Assembly (NCBI GenBank): GCA_028276405.1
Contig: JAPYWJ010000012.1
Span: forward strand, 1-34,474
Origin: Hydrogenobacter sp.
GTDB taxonomy: Bacteria; Aquificota; Aquificia; Aquificales; Aquificaceae
Direction: 5' to 3'
DNA: 34,474 nucleotides
The notes under the pieces were generated by a model, which was not told the origin of the DNA, searched no databases, and was given only the letters and a program-made list of their open reading frames with translations. The translations under genes were made by a program, and so were the position numbers. Shown here one piece after another: positions 1 through 8,775 of this stretch (position 1 is its first letter; every line of letters starts with the position of its first letter).

Positions 1-19
1 TTATAAGTCCTAAGGGGTA

Positions 20-40
20 AAAGGGGAGGGGAACCTCCCC
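20..40 (-). terminator. Rho-independent terminator of hup
   Basis: Read on the minus strand just after the hup stop codon, a perfect 7-bp GC-rich stem (GGGGAGG / CCTCCCC, plus-strand arms 23-29 and 34-40) closes a 4-base loop and is followed by TTTT. The position 20 bases beyond the stop and the short T tract fit an intrinsic terminator. Confidence 0.7.
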
Positions 41-58
41 AAAGAAGATAGGGAAAGT

Positions 59-331
59 TTACTTTATGGATTCTCTGAGGTCCTTGGCAGGTCTGAAGGT
101 TACCACCTTTCTGGCAGGTATGTTGATGACTGCGCCAGTTCTGGGATTCCTTCCCTTCCTCGCTGCCCTTTTCCTTACGGTGAATATACCAAAGCCAGGT
201 ATGGCAACCCTTTCCCCCTTCTTCAGGGATCCCGCTATGGCAGATATGGCAGCTTTTAGAGCGGCATCCGCCTGCTTTTTGGTTATGCCAGCTCCTTTTG
301 CAACTGCAGAAACAAGCTCAGCCTTTGTCAT
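59..331 (-). CDS. hup: HU family DNA-binding protein
   Basis: This 90-residue protein has the length and layout of bacterial HU/IHF nucleoid proteins. The N-terminal helices (MTKAELVSAVAKGAGI) form the dimer body. The PGFGIF turn near residues 45-50 leads into the beta arm, which carries the RNPRTG signature at about residues 61-66. The basic tail (RPAKDLRESIK) completes the fold. HU dimers bend and compact DNA without strong sequence preference. The start is supported by an AAGGAGGG ribosome site upstream of ATG. It is monocistronic, with its own terminator, and divergent from xth. Whether the protein is a homodimeric HU or an IHF subunit cannot be told from one gene, but the sequence reads as HU. 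Confidence 0.95.
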   Translation of the reverse strand: MTKAELVSAVAKGAGITKKQADAALKAAISAIAGSLKKGERVAIPGFGIFTVRKRAARKGRNPRTGAVINIPARKVVTFRPAKDLRESIK

Positions 332-364
332 GTCAATCCCTCCTTACAAAAGTTTTACTCGGAC

Positions 365-370
365 TATAAT
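365..370 (+). promoter_or_regulatory. candidate xth -10 element (TATAAT)
   Basis: A perfect TATAAT lies 21 bases before the xth start codon and would give a leader of roughly 15 bases. No good -35 is visible at 17 bases upstream, so this rests on the -10 alone. It overlaps the opposing hup -10. Confidence 0.3.
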
Positions 371-397
371 AATACATCAAGCTTTTGTGCTATGCAA
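369..397 (-). promoter_or_regulatory. hup promoter (TTGCAT-17-TATTAT)
   Basis: On the minus strand TTGCAT (plus 392-397) is separated by exactly 17 bases from TATTAT (plus 369-374), about 38 bases before the hup start. The -10 matches the sigma-70 consensus at 5 of 6 positions and the -35 at 3 of 6. The -35 covers the xth start codon, and the -10 overlaps a plus-strand TATAAT at 365-370. Confidence 0.45.
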
Positions 398-1198
398 GAG
401 GAAATTGGAAAAAACGGGAATTTTAAGGTTGCATCCTACAATGTAAACTCAATAAATACGAGAAAGGAGCTTGTCCTGTCTTGGTTAGAAAGAAACCCCA
501 TTGATGTGCTTTGCCTTCAGGAACTCAAACTGCCTGATGAAAACTTTCCTACAGATGACTTTATAAAGCTCGGGTATAAATGCTACACCTACGGACAAAA
601 AACTTACAACGGCGTAGCCACATGTGCCAAGCTTGAACTAAAAGAGGTTTTCAGAGGTATGGGAGATCCCATCTACGATGAAGAAAAGCGGGTAATAGGT
701 GGAAGACTAAAGGACCTGTGGATCATAAATGTTTATTTTCCTCACGGGGAGGCCCGTGGAGGTAAAAAGTTTTACTGGAAGCTTCATTTTTACGAAAGGT
801 TCTTAAAGTTTTTACAAGAGCGCTTCAGTCCAGATGAAAAGATCATACTTTTGGGTGATATGAATGTGGCTCTTGAAGACATAGATGTTTATGATCCTGT
901 GCTTTTAAAAGATACCATAGGAACTATGCAAGAGGAAAGACAAGCTCTTAGAAAAATTCTATCATGGGGATTTATAGATGCTTTTAGATACCTTTATCCT
1001 CAAAAAAGACAGTTTACTTGGTGGGATTACATAGGAGGCATGATTTGGAAAGACCAAGGCATGCGCATTGACTACATTTTAATAACACAACCTTTATTAC
1101 CGCACCTGAGAGATGTTTATGTGGATATGTGGCCAAGAAAAAGAAGAGTTCCAAAACCATCAGACCATGCGCCCGTGATTGGAGTGTTTGAGATATGA
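392..1198 (+). CDS. xth: Exodeoxyribonuclease III (AP endonuclease)
   Basis: The 268-residue protein belongs to the ExoIII/APE1 endonuclease-exonuclease-phosphatase family. It cuts DNA 5' of abasic sites during base excision repair and removes 3' blocking groups. Family motifs appear in order: the N-terminal ASYNVNSINTR strand with the metal-site Asn, the LQELK motif holding the catalytic Glu (about residue 44), LGDMNVA (Asp and Asn) in the middle, and SDHAPV near the C terminus with the catalytic Asp-His pair. Length is normal for ExoIII. ATG 392 has no Shine-Dalgarno sequence and adds about 11 residues before the usual family N terminus, so the exact start is uncertain. The stop overlaps the next gene as ATGA. 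Confidence 0.93.
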   Translation: MQEEIGKNGNFKVASYNVNSINTRKELVLSWLERNPIDVLCLQELKLPDENFPTDDFIKLGYKCYTYGQKTYNGVATCAKLELKEVFRGMGDPIYDEEKRVIGGRLKDLWIINVYFPHGEARGGKKFYWKLHFYERFLKFLQERFSPDEKIILLGDMNVALEDIDVYDPVLLKDTIGTMQEERQALRKILSWGFIDAFRYLYPQKRQFTWWDYIGGMIWKDQGMRIDYILITQPLLPHLRDVYVDMWPRKRRVPKPSDHAPVIGVFEI

Positions 1199-1620
1199 AG
1201 GCCTTTTTTCTGGCTTTGCTGGCAAGCTTGGTATGGGGTTTAGCCCCTTCCATTTTTAAGTTAGTGATCAAAGAAGGTGTTCCACCCTCTGTTATCTTAA
1301 TATTTCACAACCTCTCTGCTTTTATTACAGCAGTTTTTATTACTGCTATACTTGGTGAATCCCCATGGGTAAATCTTAAGTACTTAATGTTTGCCTTCAT
1401 TGGAGGCTTTCTTTCAGGTTTTTTAGGTCTTTACCTGTTTTTCTTAGCTTTGCGTCATGGTGATGTTTCTATTGTTTCACCAGTAGCTTCCATATCACCC
1501 CTTTGGAGTGCTATGTTTGCCCATGTACTTCTCGGTGAACCTCTAAATTGGTCAAAGATCGCTGGCATAGTACTCATAATAATAGGTGTTTCCTTGTTGT
1601 CCTTACCTTTTCAAAAGTGA
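1195..1620 (+). CDS. Half-size EamA/DMT-family membrane transporter
   Basis: This 141-residue, very hydrophobic protein has about five predicted membrane segments and reads as a single EamA (DUF6) repeat. The landmarks are the N-terminal LVWGLAPSIFK and the C-terminal segment SPLWSAMFAHVLLGEPLNWSKIAGIVLIIIGV. Most drug/metabolite transporters contain two such repeats in about 300 residues. A single-repeat protein would have to dimerise, as small multidrug-resistance proteins do. Its substrate cannot be inferred. The start overlaps the xth stop as ATGA, so translation is probably coupled. Its TGA stop doubles as the TG of the ileS extended -10 element. Confidence 0.85.
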   Translation: MKAFFLALLASLVWGLAPSIFKLVIKEGVPPSVILIFHNLSAFITAVFITAILGESPWVNLKYLMFAFIGGFLSGFLGLYLFFLALRHGDVSIVSPVASISPLWSAMFAHVLLGEPLNWSKIAGIVLIIIGVSLLSLPFQK

Positions 1621-1626
1621 TAAAAT
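1618..1626 (+). promoter_or_regulatory. Extended -10 promoter of ileS (TGATAAAAT)
   Basis: TG-A-TAAAAT is an extended -10 element whose TGA is the stop codon of the preceding EamA gene. A weak TTGTCC sits 18 bases upstream of the hexamer. Transcription would start about 7 bases on, only 2-3 bases before the ileS ATG at 1636. No Shine-Dalgarno sequence lies between, which suggests a leaderless transcript. Confidence 0.5.
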
Positions 1627-1635
1627 ACACCTTTT

Positions 1636-4404
1636 ATGAGAGATTATAAAGAGACGCTAAACCTCCCCAAAACGGATTTTCCCATGAAAGCCAACTTACC
1701 AGAAAGGGAACCTGTCATTCTCAAAAAGTGGGAGGGTCTGTACAAAAAGTTAGAATCTGCTACTCAAGGTAGACCTCTTTTTGTGCTTCACGATGGACCT
1801 CCTTATGCTAACGGCAACATACACATAGGACATGCGCTAAACAAGGTGTTAAAAGATGTCATAAACAAATACATGCTCATGTCTGGCTACAGGATACATT
1901 ACATACCCGGCTGGGACTGTCATGGACTTCCCATAGAACAGCAGGTAGAAAAAGAGCTAAAAGCCAAGAAGATAGACAAAGAAAGCATAAGCAAAGTAGA
2001 ATTTAGAAGGCTTTGCAGAGAGTATGCCCAGAGGTTCGTGGATATTCAAAGAGAAGAGTTCAAAAGGTTAGGTGTACTGGGAAACTGGGAAGAGCCGTAC
2101 CTAACCATGGACCCCAACTATCAAGCAAGTGAGGTGAGAGAACTCGGAAGGCTCTTTAAAAAGGGGTTTGTGATAAAGAGCAAAAAACCCGTTTATTGGT
2201 GCATATACGATAAAACAGCAGAAGCAGAAGCAGAAGTAGAATACTACGAAAAACAGGACCCAAGTATTTATGTAAAGTTTCCTCTGGTAAATCAAAGAGA
2301 CACACATTTTGTCATATGGACTACTACACCGTGGACCCTTCCAGCAAACATGGGTGTTATGGTAGGAGAAGACTATGAGTATGTCTTTTACCAAGTGGGA
2401 GATGAGACATACATAATCGCTAAGGACATTGTTGAAGACTTTGAAAACATCACTCAGCTCAAAGGTACGGTCGTTAAAAGCGTTAAAGGGAAGGAACTTT
2501 TAGGACTTGAGTATGTATCACCTTACGGTAAGATAAACAAGGTTTATCCCTCAGAGTTTGTAGAGCTAAGCACTGGCACTGGCATAGTGCATATGGCACC
2601 GGGGCACGGTAGGGAAGACTACCTTGTGGGAATAAGGTACGGACTTGAACCCTTTGCACCTGTTGATGATGAAGGAAGATTTACGCAATCAGCGCCTGGC
2701 TTTTTGAGAGGCATAAAGGTATTTGATGCCAACAAACTCATAATAGAGGACCTAAAGAGTAGAGGACTTCTGCTTTATGAAGGTAGTATTACTCACTCTT
2801 ATCCCCACTGTTGGAGATGTAAAAACCCAGTTATATTCAGAGCCACATCTCAATGGTTTATAAGCATGGAGGAAAAGAGGGATGGAAAAACTCTTAGAGA
2901 ATTAGCCATTGCGGAGATAGACAAAGTCAAGTGGATACCACCCTACGGAATAAACAGAATAAGGTCTATGGTGGAAACCAGACCCGATTGGTGCATATCA
3001 AGACAACGCTATTGGGGAGTTCCCATAACTGTCTTTTACTGTAAAACTTGCGGCCATTTAATAGCAGAGGAGAAGGTATTTGAGCATGTGGCAAAACTTA
3101 TAGAAAACCACCCTTACGGTGCGGATGCATGGTTTGAGTTAACGGAAAAAGAACTTCTACCAGAGGGCTATAGATGTCCCAGGTGTGGAAACAATGAGTT
3201 TGAAAAGGAAGAAGACATTCTTGATGTGTGGTTTGATTCTGGCTCTTCCCATGCGTGCGTTTTGAGGAGGATGGGTATAGAAACAGCGGACATGTACTTG
3301 GAAGGGTCTGACCAACACAGAGGATGGTTCCAGTCATCACTCCTTGAGTCTGTAGCATCTTATGGAAAAGCCCCCTATAGGTCGGTGCTTACGCACGGCT
3401 TTACCGTTGACGAGCAAGGGAGGAAGATGTCCAAATCCTTGGGTAATGTGGTTTCACCGCAAGAAGTCATAAAAGATTTGGGAGCAGACATCTTAAGGCT
3501 TTGGGTGGTATCTGAGGATTACACTCAGGATGTAAAGTTAGGTAGGTCCATACTCCAAAAAATAGTGGAAGACTATAAGAAAATAAGAAACACCTTGAGG
3601 TTTTTACTGGCTAACCTTTATGACTTTACACCAAGGGCTTTTGTTCCTTATCAGCAGCTTCATCACTTTGACAGATGGATGATATCACGCCTTCAGCTCA
3701 CATTAAAGGAAGTACACAAACACTACAGAGAGTATGCCTTTCATAGAGTCTACCAGCTTGTGAGGAATTTCTGCAGTGTGGAACTTTCAAGTTTATATCT
3801 TGATGTGCTAAAGGATAGGCTCTACACTTACGCACCAGATTCTTGGGAAAGAAGGTCCGCTCAGACAGTTTTGTACCAACTTCTAAAGGCTTTGACCCTA
3901 TCCATAGCACCCTTTTTAAGTTTTACCGCGGAGGAGGTCTGGGAATACATAAGAAAGATAGATGAAAGTCTTGAAGAGAGCGTTTTCTTTCACAGCATAC
4001 CCTATCCAGACGATAGCTTGATAGATGAAGAACTGCTCACAGATTACTCCAAGCTTGAAAAATTAAGAGATGAGGTTATGAAAGTTATAGAGATGGCGAG
4101 AAAAAATAAGCACATAAACCATCCTTACGAAGCCAAGGTTTTTCTTTGGGGTAATGGGGAGTATATGGACATTGTAAAAAAGTACCAAGATTACATGAAG
4201 TTTTACCTCACGGTCAGCCAGGTAGAGCTATCAGAAGGTGGCTTTTACATAACCAACAGCGAGGAAGGTATGTTTGTAGGTGTGCAAAAAGCAGAGGGCA
4301 AGAAATGTCCAAGATGTTGGATGTATTACAGGGAGGAAGAGTTTGTAGGAGAACTTTGTAATAGATGCGCAACAGCAGTGGTTAAAATGGGTATGCAGGT
4401 GTAA
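1636..4404 (+). CDS. ileS: Isoleucine--tRNA ligase
   Basis: This 922-residue class I aminoacyl-tRNA synthetase charges tRNA-Ile. The [12 protein letters not shown] segment carries the HIGH signature at residues 63-66, and KMSKS follows at 597-601. Between them lies the CP1 editing domain, with the [10 protein letters not shown] motif, which hydrolyses mischarged Val-tRNA. CxxC pairs lie within and after this region. The C terminus has a zinc-binding CPRCW...CNRC module at roughly residues 890-912, typical of bacterial IleRS. Length is normal. The gene lacks a Shine-Dalgarno sequence and starts 10 bases after an extended -10. Confidence 0.98.
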   Translation: MRDYKETLNLPKTDFPMKANLPEREPVILKKWEGLYKKLESATQGRPLFVLHDGPPYANGNIHIGHALNKVLKDVINKYMLMSGYRIHYIPGWDCHGLPIEQQVEKELKAKKIDKESISKVEFRRLCREYAQRFVDIQREEFKRLGVLGNWEEPYLTMDPNYQASEVRELGRLFKKGFVIKSKKPVYWCIYDKTAEAEAEVEYYEKQDPSIYVKFPLVNQRDTHFVIWTTTPWTLPANMGVMVGEDYEYVFYQVGDETYIIAKDIVEDFENITQLKGTVVKSVKGKELLGLEYVSPYGKINKVYPSEFVELSTGTGIVHMAPGHGREDYLVGIRYGLEPFAPVDDEGRFTQSAPGFLRGIKVFDANKLIIEDLKSRGLLLYEGSITHSYPHCWRCKNPVIFRATSQWFISMEEKRDGKTLRELAIAEIDKVKWIPPYGINRIRSMVETRPDWCISRQRYWGVPITVFYCKTCGHLIAEEKVFEHVAKLIENHPYGADAWFELTEKELLPEGYRCPRCGNNEFEKEEDILDVWFDSGSSHACVLRRMGIETADMYLEGSDQHRGWFQSSLLESVASYGKAPYRSVLTHGFTVDEQGRKMSKSLGNVVSPQEVIKDLGADILRLWVVSEDYTQDVKLGRSILQKIVEDYKKIRNTLRFLLANLYDFTPRAFVPYQQLHHFDRWMISRLQLTLKEVHKHYREYAFHRVYQLVRNFCSVELSSLYLDVLKDRLYTYAPDSWERRSAQTVLYQLLKALTLSIAPFLSFTAEEVWEYIRKIDESLEESVFFHSIPYPDDSLIDEELLTDYSKLEKLRDEVMKVIEMARKNKHINHPYEAKVFLWGNGEYMDIVKKYQDYMKFYLTVSQVELSEGGFYITNSEEGMFVGVQKAEGKKCPRCWMYYREEEFVGELCNRCATAVVKMGMQV

Positions 4405-4427
4405 ATTATAAAAGTTTGGAGGTAGTC

Positions 4428-5426
4428 ATGAGATACGAAAGCGTACCTATTATAGATATGCTAAAAGAGGAAAAAGGTTCCATACTTGTGTTTTCTCACG
4501 AGAATCCCGACGCAGACACTCTTGGAAGTGCTCTTGCTCTGTATCTCTTTTTGAAGAAAAAGGGTAAAAATGTTAAAGTGGGGTGTAAAGACAAAGTGCC
4601 TCACTTTCTTGATTTTCTGCCCCATTGCGAGGAGGTCATACCACTTCCTACACCTGAAGTATTTGATACGGGCATAATAGTAGATGCAAGTGGTTTTTAC
4701 AGGGCAGGTACAGAAGTAAGAGCCATAAAAAAGGTGAGAATAGACCATCACATAGGAGGCGAGTTCTACTCACCATACGACTACATAGACCCCTCAGCCC
4801 CGTCCACGACGGCCATAATATACCATCTTCTTAAAACATGGGATGAGTCTGCAATAGATCAAGAAATAGCAGAATGTTTGTACGCAGGTCTTTCAACAGA
4901 TACGGGCTTTTTTAAGTACTCTAACACCAACGCAGATACCTTCCAGATGGCAAAAGAACTTGTAGAAAAAGGTGCAGACCCTCATAAAGTTTATGTGATG
5001 TTTAGCGAAAGGGAATCTATTGGGAAAATGCGTCTCATTTCTAAAGCGCTTGATACCTTAACGCTCTACGAAGATGGTTTAGTAGCAGGTATTGTCATTT
5101 ACGACAGGTTCTTCAAAGAGACTGGCACTACTTACCCAGACAGCGAAGGGCTCGTGAACTTTGCAAGGTCCATAGAAGGTGTAGAAGTAGCCTTTGCTCT
5201 AATAGAAAAGGCAGATGAAGGCGTATGGAAAGCATCCTTGAGGTCAAAAAATAGAGTAAATGTAGCAAGCATAGCACAGAAGCTTGGAGGAGGAGGACAC
5301 AAGTACGCATCTGGATGCAAAATAAAAGCAGACTCTGCATCATCCGCCGTGGCACTCCTACTTTCTGCCATCAGAGAAGAATTAAACCAAGAGCAAGCAC
5401 AACTGCAGGTACAATGCCCTACTTAG
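4428..5426 (+). CDS. nrnA: DHH/DHHA1 phosphoesterase, NrnA-like
   Basis: I place the start at ATG 4428, preceded by GGAGGT at 4418-4423, rather than at the in-frame TTG at 4416 that overlaps this ribosome site. The 332-residue product has the two-domain DHH layout: SHENPDADTLGSALAL near the N terminus (first metal motif), VDASG, then RIDHHIG (the DHH motif itself) at about residues 100-106. STDTGFF follows, and the C-terminal DHHA1 domain carries GGGGHKYASGC. Such proteins act as oligoribonucleases degrading 2-5-nucleotide RNAs, as pAp phosphatases, or both; some relatives cleave cyclic dinucleotides. No extra sensor domain is present, so NrnA is the best call. The 3' end overlaps nfo by 13 bases. 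Confidence 0.88.
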   Translation: MRYESVPIIDMLKEEKGSILVFSHENPDADTLGSALALYLFLKKKGKNVKVGCKDKVPHFLDFLPHCEEVIPLPTPEVFDTGIIVDASGFYRAGTEVRAIKKVRIDHHIGGEFYSPYDYIDPSAPSTTAIIYHLLKTWDESAIDQEIAECLYAGLSTDTGFFKYSNTNADTFQMAKELVEKGADPHKVYVMFSERESIGKMRLISKALDTLTLYEDGLVAGIVIYDRFFKETGTTYPDSEGLVNFARSIEGVEVAFALIEKADEGVWKASLRSKNRVNVASIAQKLGGGGHKYASGCKIKADSASSAVALLLSAIREELNQEQAQLQVQCPT

Positions 5427-6244
5427 GTGTTCATGTATCCTCTGCAGGTTCCATACTAAGGACTTTTGAGAGAGCAAAACAGGTAGGAGCTGAGGTCTTT
5501 CAATTTTTCTTGAGAAGCCCAAGAGCTTGGAAAGCAAAAGACATAAGTCAGGAAGAAGTAGAAACCTTCAGGAAGTTAAAGAATGGCTGGAATTCTCTTA
5601 TGGTTCATGCTCCTTACCTTTTGAACCTTGCAAGTCAAGAGCTAAACTTGAGAAAAAAGTCTGTTGAAGTGTTTATTCAAGAGCTAAAACTGTGCGACCT
5701 TCTTGGAGTAGACTACTATAACTTTCATCCGGGTACTGCAAAAGGGATAAGCGATGAAGAAGGCATAAGAAACATCATAAAGAGCTTGGAGGAGGTATTT
5801 TCTGCATATACACCAAGGCACACCTGTGTGCTTTTTGAAAACACAGCAGGAGAAAAGGGAGATCTGGGTAAAAACTTTGAGGAACTCAAAAAGCTCTTAG
5901 AACCCTTCAAAGACTTGAAAGTGGGTGTATGCATAGATACATGCCATGCCTTCGCTTATGGCTATCCTATAAACACTGCAGAAGGTTTTGATGCCTTTAA
6001 AAAAGAGGCGGACAATACGGTGGGTATAGAGAGTATAAGAGCGGTGCACTGCAACGACTCAAAAGTGCAGTTGGGTAATAAAAAAGACAGGCACGAACAC
6101 ATAGGTTTAGGATACATGGGTATACAGGCTTTCAGGCTTTTTCTCAAAGACCCATACTTTTCAAACTTACCTTACTACTTGGAAACGCCAAAGGAAGATG
6201 ATTGGGATAGGAAAAACCTACAAACGCTAAAAAAGATCCTCTAA
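5414..6244 (+). CDS. nfo: Endonuclease IV (AP endonuclease)
   Basis: The protein is a zinc-dependent AP endonuclease of the Nfo family. The start chosen is ATG 5414, giving 276 residues that begin MPYLGVHVSSAG; the reading frame stays open upstream, but that extension runs through nrnA and looks nothing like the family. Recognisable metal-ligand motifs are YNFHPG, LFENTAG, CIDTCHAFAYGY, HCNDSK, DRHEHIGLG and the terminal LETPKED. It incises DNA at abasic and oxidised sites, complementing xth 4 kb upstream. The start lies 13 bases inside nrnA, implying one transcript and coupled translation. Confidence 0.96.
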   Translation: MPYLGVHVSSAGSILRTFERAKQVGAEVFQFFLRSPRAWKAKDISQEEVETFRKLKNGWNSLMVHAPYLLNLASQELNLRKKSVEVFIQELKLCDLLGVDYYNFHPGTAKGISDEEGIRNIIKSLEEVFSAYTPRHTCVLFENTAGEKGDLGKNFEELKKLLEPFKDLKVGVCIDTCHAFAYGYPINTAEGFDAFKKEADNTVGIESIRAVHCNDSKVQLGNKKDRHEHIGLGYMGIQAFRLFLKDPYFSNLPYYLETPKEDDWDRKNLQTLKKIL

Positions 6245-6282
6245 AAATTTGTGCATAAATTATTATAAACGGGGGGTTTGCC

Positions 6283-7473
6283 ATGATAGATGCTTTAATA
6301 GACGAGGTGAGCAAAAGGCTCGAAGAAGGTCTTTGCGTTGAATTTCCTGACGGTAAAACCGTAGGTAAGGGTGCATGCAAAGTGAAGGTTAAAGACTCAA
6401 GTGCTGTTAGAAACATACTAAAAAACCCTGAAATGGGCTTTGGTGAAGCTTACATGAAAGGAGATATAGAATTACACGGAGACTTGGAGCGTTTTTTAAT
6501 AGCCTGCGTAAGCTACTTAAAAGAGAAGGAAGGTGATAAAGGTTTTAGAAATAGCCTGCTTAGGAATGCCTTGAAAATATTAGGTGTTTTGAAGTTCGTT
6601 GAAGGAAAAGAAGTAAGAAAACACTACGACCTGGGAAACGACTTTTACAGTCTCTGGCTTGACAGTTCCATGACTTACTCGTGTGCCTTTTTCTCTTCTA
6701 AAGACCAGAGTCTGGAGGAAGCGCAGGCTGAAAAAAGAAACATAATTTACGAGAAACTACAGCTTACAGATGGTGATAAACTGCTGGATATAGGCTGTGG
6801 ATGGGGTTCTATAATCCTTGAAGTACCAAAGCTCTATAATATAGAAACTGTAGGCATCACCCTTTCAAAAAATCAGTATGAGTATATAAAATCCAAAATA
6901 GAGATGGAGGGCTTAAAAGATAAAGTAAGGGTTTACCTTATGCATTATGAAGACCTGCCCCGTTTAGGAGAAAGGTTTAACAAGGTTGTTTCTGTAGGTA
7001 TGTTTGAGCATGTGGGCAAAGGAAGGCACAGAACCTTCTTTAAAGTAGTCAATAAGATCATACAAGATGGGGGGATATTTTTACTCCACACTATAGGGAA
7101 GGTTCTGCCAGAGACCCAAAGTGAATGGATAAGAAAGTACATATTCCCAGGTGGCTATATACCTGCTCTTACAGAGATACTCCAAGCTACAAAAGGTTTA
7201 GGCTTTAACCTTATAGACATAGATAATTGGCGACTCCACTACTATAGAACCCTAAAAGAGTGGAGAAGAAAGTTTTACCAACACAGAGAAAAAGTTATAC
7301 AAAAGTATGGTGAGGAGTTCTTCCGCATGTGGGAACTCTATCTTACATCTTCCGCTGTGTCTTTCCTAACAGCTTCTAATCATCTCTTCCAACTACTCTT
7401 TTCCAAAGGTGTGGTAAACGATTACCCTATAATGAAAAGGTACTTCTTGCCTGCTTATGAAGTGGTAAAATAG
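6283..7473 (+). CDS. cfa: Cyclopropane-fatty-acyl-phospholipid synthase family methyltransferase
   Basis: The 396-residue protein matches CFA synthase in length and order. It has an N-terminal fatty-acid-site domain, then RKHYDLGNDFYSLWLD and MTYSCAFF, which line the lipid site and include the family Cys. The SAM-binding LLDIGCGWGS motif and a catalytic-core VGMFEHVG segment follow. In characterised enzymes SAM methylates unsaturated acyl chains within membrane phospholipids to form cyclopropane rings. A GGGGGG ribosome site precedes ATG 6283. The acyl substrate in this organism is not known from sequence, and some relatives add methyl branches instead. The last codons hold the icd promoter. 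Confidence 0.92.
   Translation: MIDALIDEVSKRLEEGLCVEFPDGKTVGKGACKVKVKDSSAVRNILKNPEMGFGEAYMKGDIELHGDLERFLIACVSYLKEKEGDKGFRNSLLRNALKILGVLKFVEGKEVRKHYDLGNDFYSLWLDSSMTYSCAFFSSKDQSLEEAQAEKRNIIYEKLQLTDGDKLLDIGCGWGSIILEVPKLYNIETVGITLSKNQYEYIKSKIEMEGLKDKVRVYLMHYEDLPRLGERFNKVVSVGMFEHVGKGRHRTFFKVVNKIIQDGGIFLLHTIGKVLPETQSEWIRKYIFPGGYIPALTEILQATKGLGFNLIDIDNWRLHYYRTLKEWRRKFYQHREKVIQKYGEEFFRMWELYLTSSAVSFLTASNHLFQLLFSKGVVNDYPIMKRYFLPAYEVVK
7463..7471 (+). promoter_or_regulatory. Extended -10 promoter of icd (TGGTAAAAT)
   Basis: TG-G-TAAAAT ends 7 bases before the icd ATG at 7479, inside the last codons of cfa (stop TAG at 7471-7473). Initiation about 7 bases after the hexamer would put +1 at or next to the A of the start codon. 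There is no Shine-Dalgarno sequence before ATG 7479. Confidence 0.5.
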
Positions 7474-7478
7474 AAAAC

Positions 7479-8744
7479 ATGGTAAAGATGGATAATGTTT
7501 ACAGATGGGAAGGAAGCGTAAAACTACCACAGGAAGGCGAGTTTATTAGGCTGCGGGAAGACAAACACATACATGTACCCGACCAACCCATCATACCCTT
7601 CATAGAAGGTGATGGCATAGGCTCGGAGATTATGCCTGCCATGATACACATAGTAAATACTGCTGTAGAGAAGGCTTACAGTGGTTCAAGAACCATTCAC
7701 TGGGTGGAGCTTTTGGCAGGCGATAAAGCGGAGGAAAAAACAGGAAAGAGAATGCCAGAAGAAACCTTAGAGTTCTTAAAACAGGCAGTTGTAGGTATAA
7801 AGGGACCACTTGGAACACCTGTAGGAAAGGGAGGTAAGTCCCTTAACGCCATACTGCGCCAATCTATGGACTTTTACTCTGCCATAAGACCCGTCTATTG
7901 GCTTGGGCAACCTACCCCCATACCCCATCCAGAAAGGGTAAACTTAGCGGTTTTCAGGGAAAACTCTGATGATGTGTACATGTCTATAGAGTACATGCCT
8001 AAGGCTGAAAACACTGAGAAGGTCAGGAAATTTTTCATAGAAGAGATGGGGGTTTCTGAATATGCTCTTCCTGAGGATTGTGGAATTACGGTAAAACCCA
8101 TGAGCGAGTATAAAACAAAAAGACATGTAAGAAAAGCATTAAGATGGGCAATAGAAAATAACAAAAAAGTGGTAGCGGTTGTAGGAAAAGGAAACATAAT
8201 GAAAGCCACAGAAGGAGCCTTTATGAACTGGGCTTTTGAGGTGGCAAAAGAGCCTGAATTTGAAGGAAAAGTAATAACTGAAGGGGAGCCAAAAGATGGT
8301 CAAGTACTCATGGTCAAAGTCATCACCGACCAGATGCTCATGCAGTTAGTACTAAAGCCAGAAGCTTATGATGTAATAATCACACAGAACCTTAACGGAG
8401 ATTACATATCAGACTTGGCATCTGCTCTCGTAGGAGGTCCTGGTTTTGTACCCAGTGGAAATATAGGTGATGGATACGCTCTTTTTGAAAGTACGCATGG
8501 TACCGCTTACGACATAGCGGGTAAAGGTATAGCTAATCCTCTTTCCCTTACTCTTTCCGGAGCCATGATGTTAGAATATTTAGGTTGGAAAGAGGCAAGC
8601 CATCTCATATACCATGCTGTAAGGAAAGCCATAGAGGACAAACTTGGTACACCCGACATAGCTAGTGGCTTTAGAAGGCAAGGCATAACAGCAAAAGAAC
8701 TAAGTACCTTAGAGTTTGCTAAGGCTATAGCGGACAGGATTTAA
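7479..8744 (+). CDS. icd: Isocitrate dehydrogenase, NAD-type cofactor site
   Basis: The 421-residue protein is a prokaryotic homodimeric isocitrate dehydrogenase, with GDGIG near the N terminus, SLNAILRQ (isocitrate-binding Ser121, equivalent to the E. coli Ser113 phosphorylation site), Lys237 in VVGKGNIMK and the cofactor loop THGTAYDIAG. Residues that set NADP specificity in E. coli (Lys344, Tyr345, Val351, Arg395) align with Asp345, Ile346, Ala352 and Ser396 here. These are the residues of NAD-using members and of the engineered NAD-specific E. coli enzyme. In Aquificota this enzyme is known to run reductively in the reductive TCA cycle. A second in-frame ATG at 7488 is possible, but the promoter position favours 7479. 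Confidence 0.97.
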   Translation: MVKMDNVYRWEGSVKLPQEGEFIRLREDKHIHVPDQPIIPFIEGDGIGSEIMPAMIHIVNTAVEKAYSGSRTIHWVELLAGDKAEEKTGKRMPEETLEFLKQAVVGIKGPLGTPVGKGGKSLNAILRQSMDFYSAIRPVYWLGQPTPIPHPERVNLAVFRENSDDVYMSIEYMPKAENTEKVRKFFIEEMGVSEYALPEDCGITVKPMSEYKTKRHVRKALRWAIENNKKVVAVVGKGNIMKATEGAFMNWAFEVAKEPEFEGKVITEGEPKDGQVLMVKVITDQMLMQLVLKPEAYDVIITQNLNGDYISDLASALVGGPGFVPSGNIGDGYALFESTHGTAYDIAGKGIANPLSLTLSGAMMLEYLGWKEASHLIYHAVRKAIEDKLGTPDIASGFRRQGITAKELSTLEFAKAIADRI

Positions 8745-8775
8745 TGTGCATGATGTATCTCATAACAAAATTTTC

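Noticed and set aside
66-446. 126-residue frame opposite hup
   Set aside because: It lies antisense to the clear HU gene and across the divergent promoter. Its sequence has no family features.
5315-5413. N-terminal extension of nfo
   Set aside because: The open frame upstream of 5414 overlaps the end of nrnA, is rich in Arg and Cys unlike endonuclease IV, and the family N terminus fits ATG 5414.
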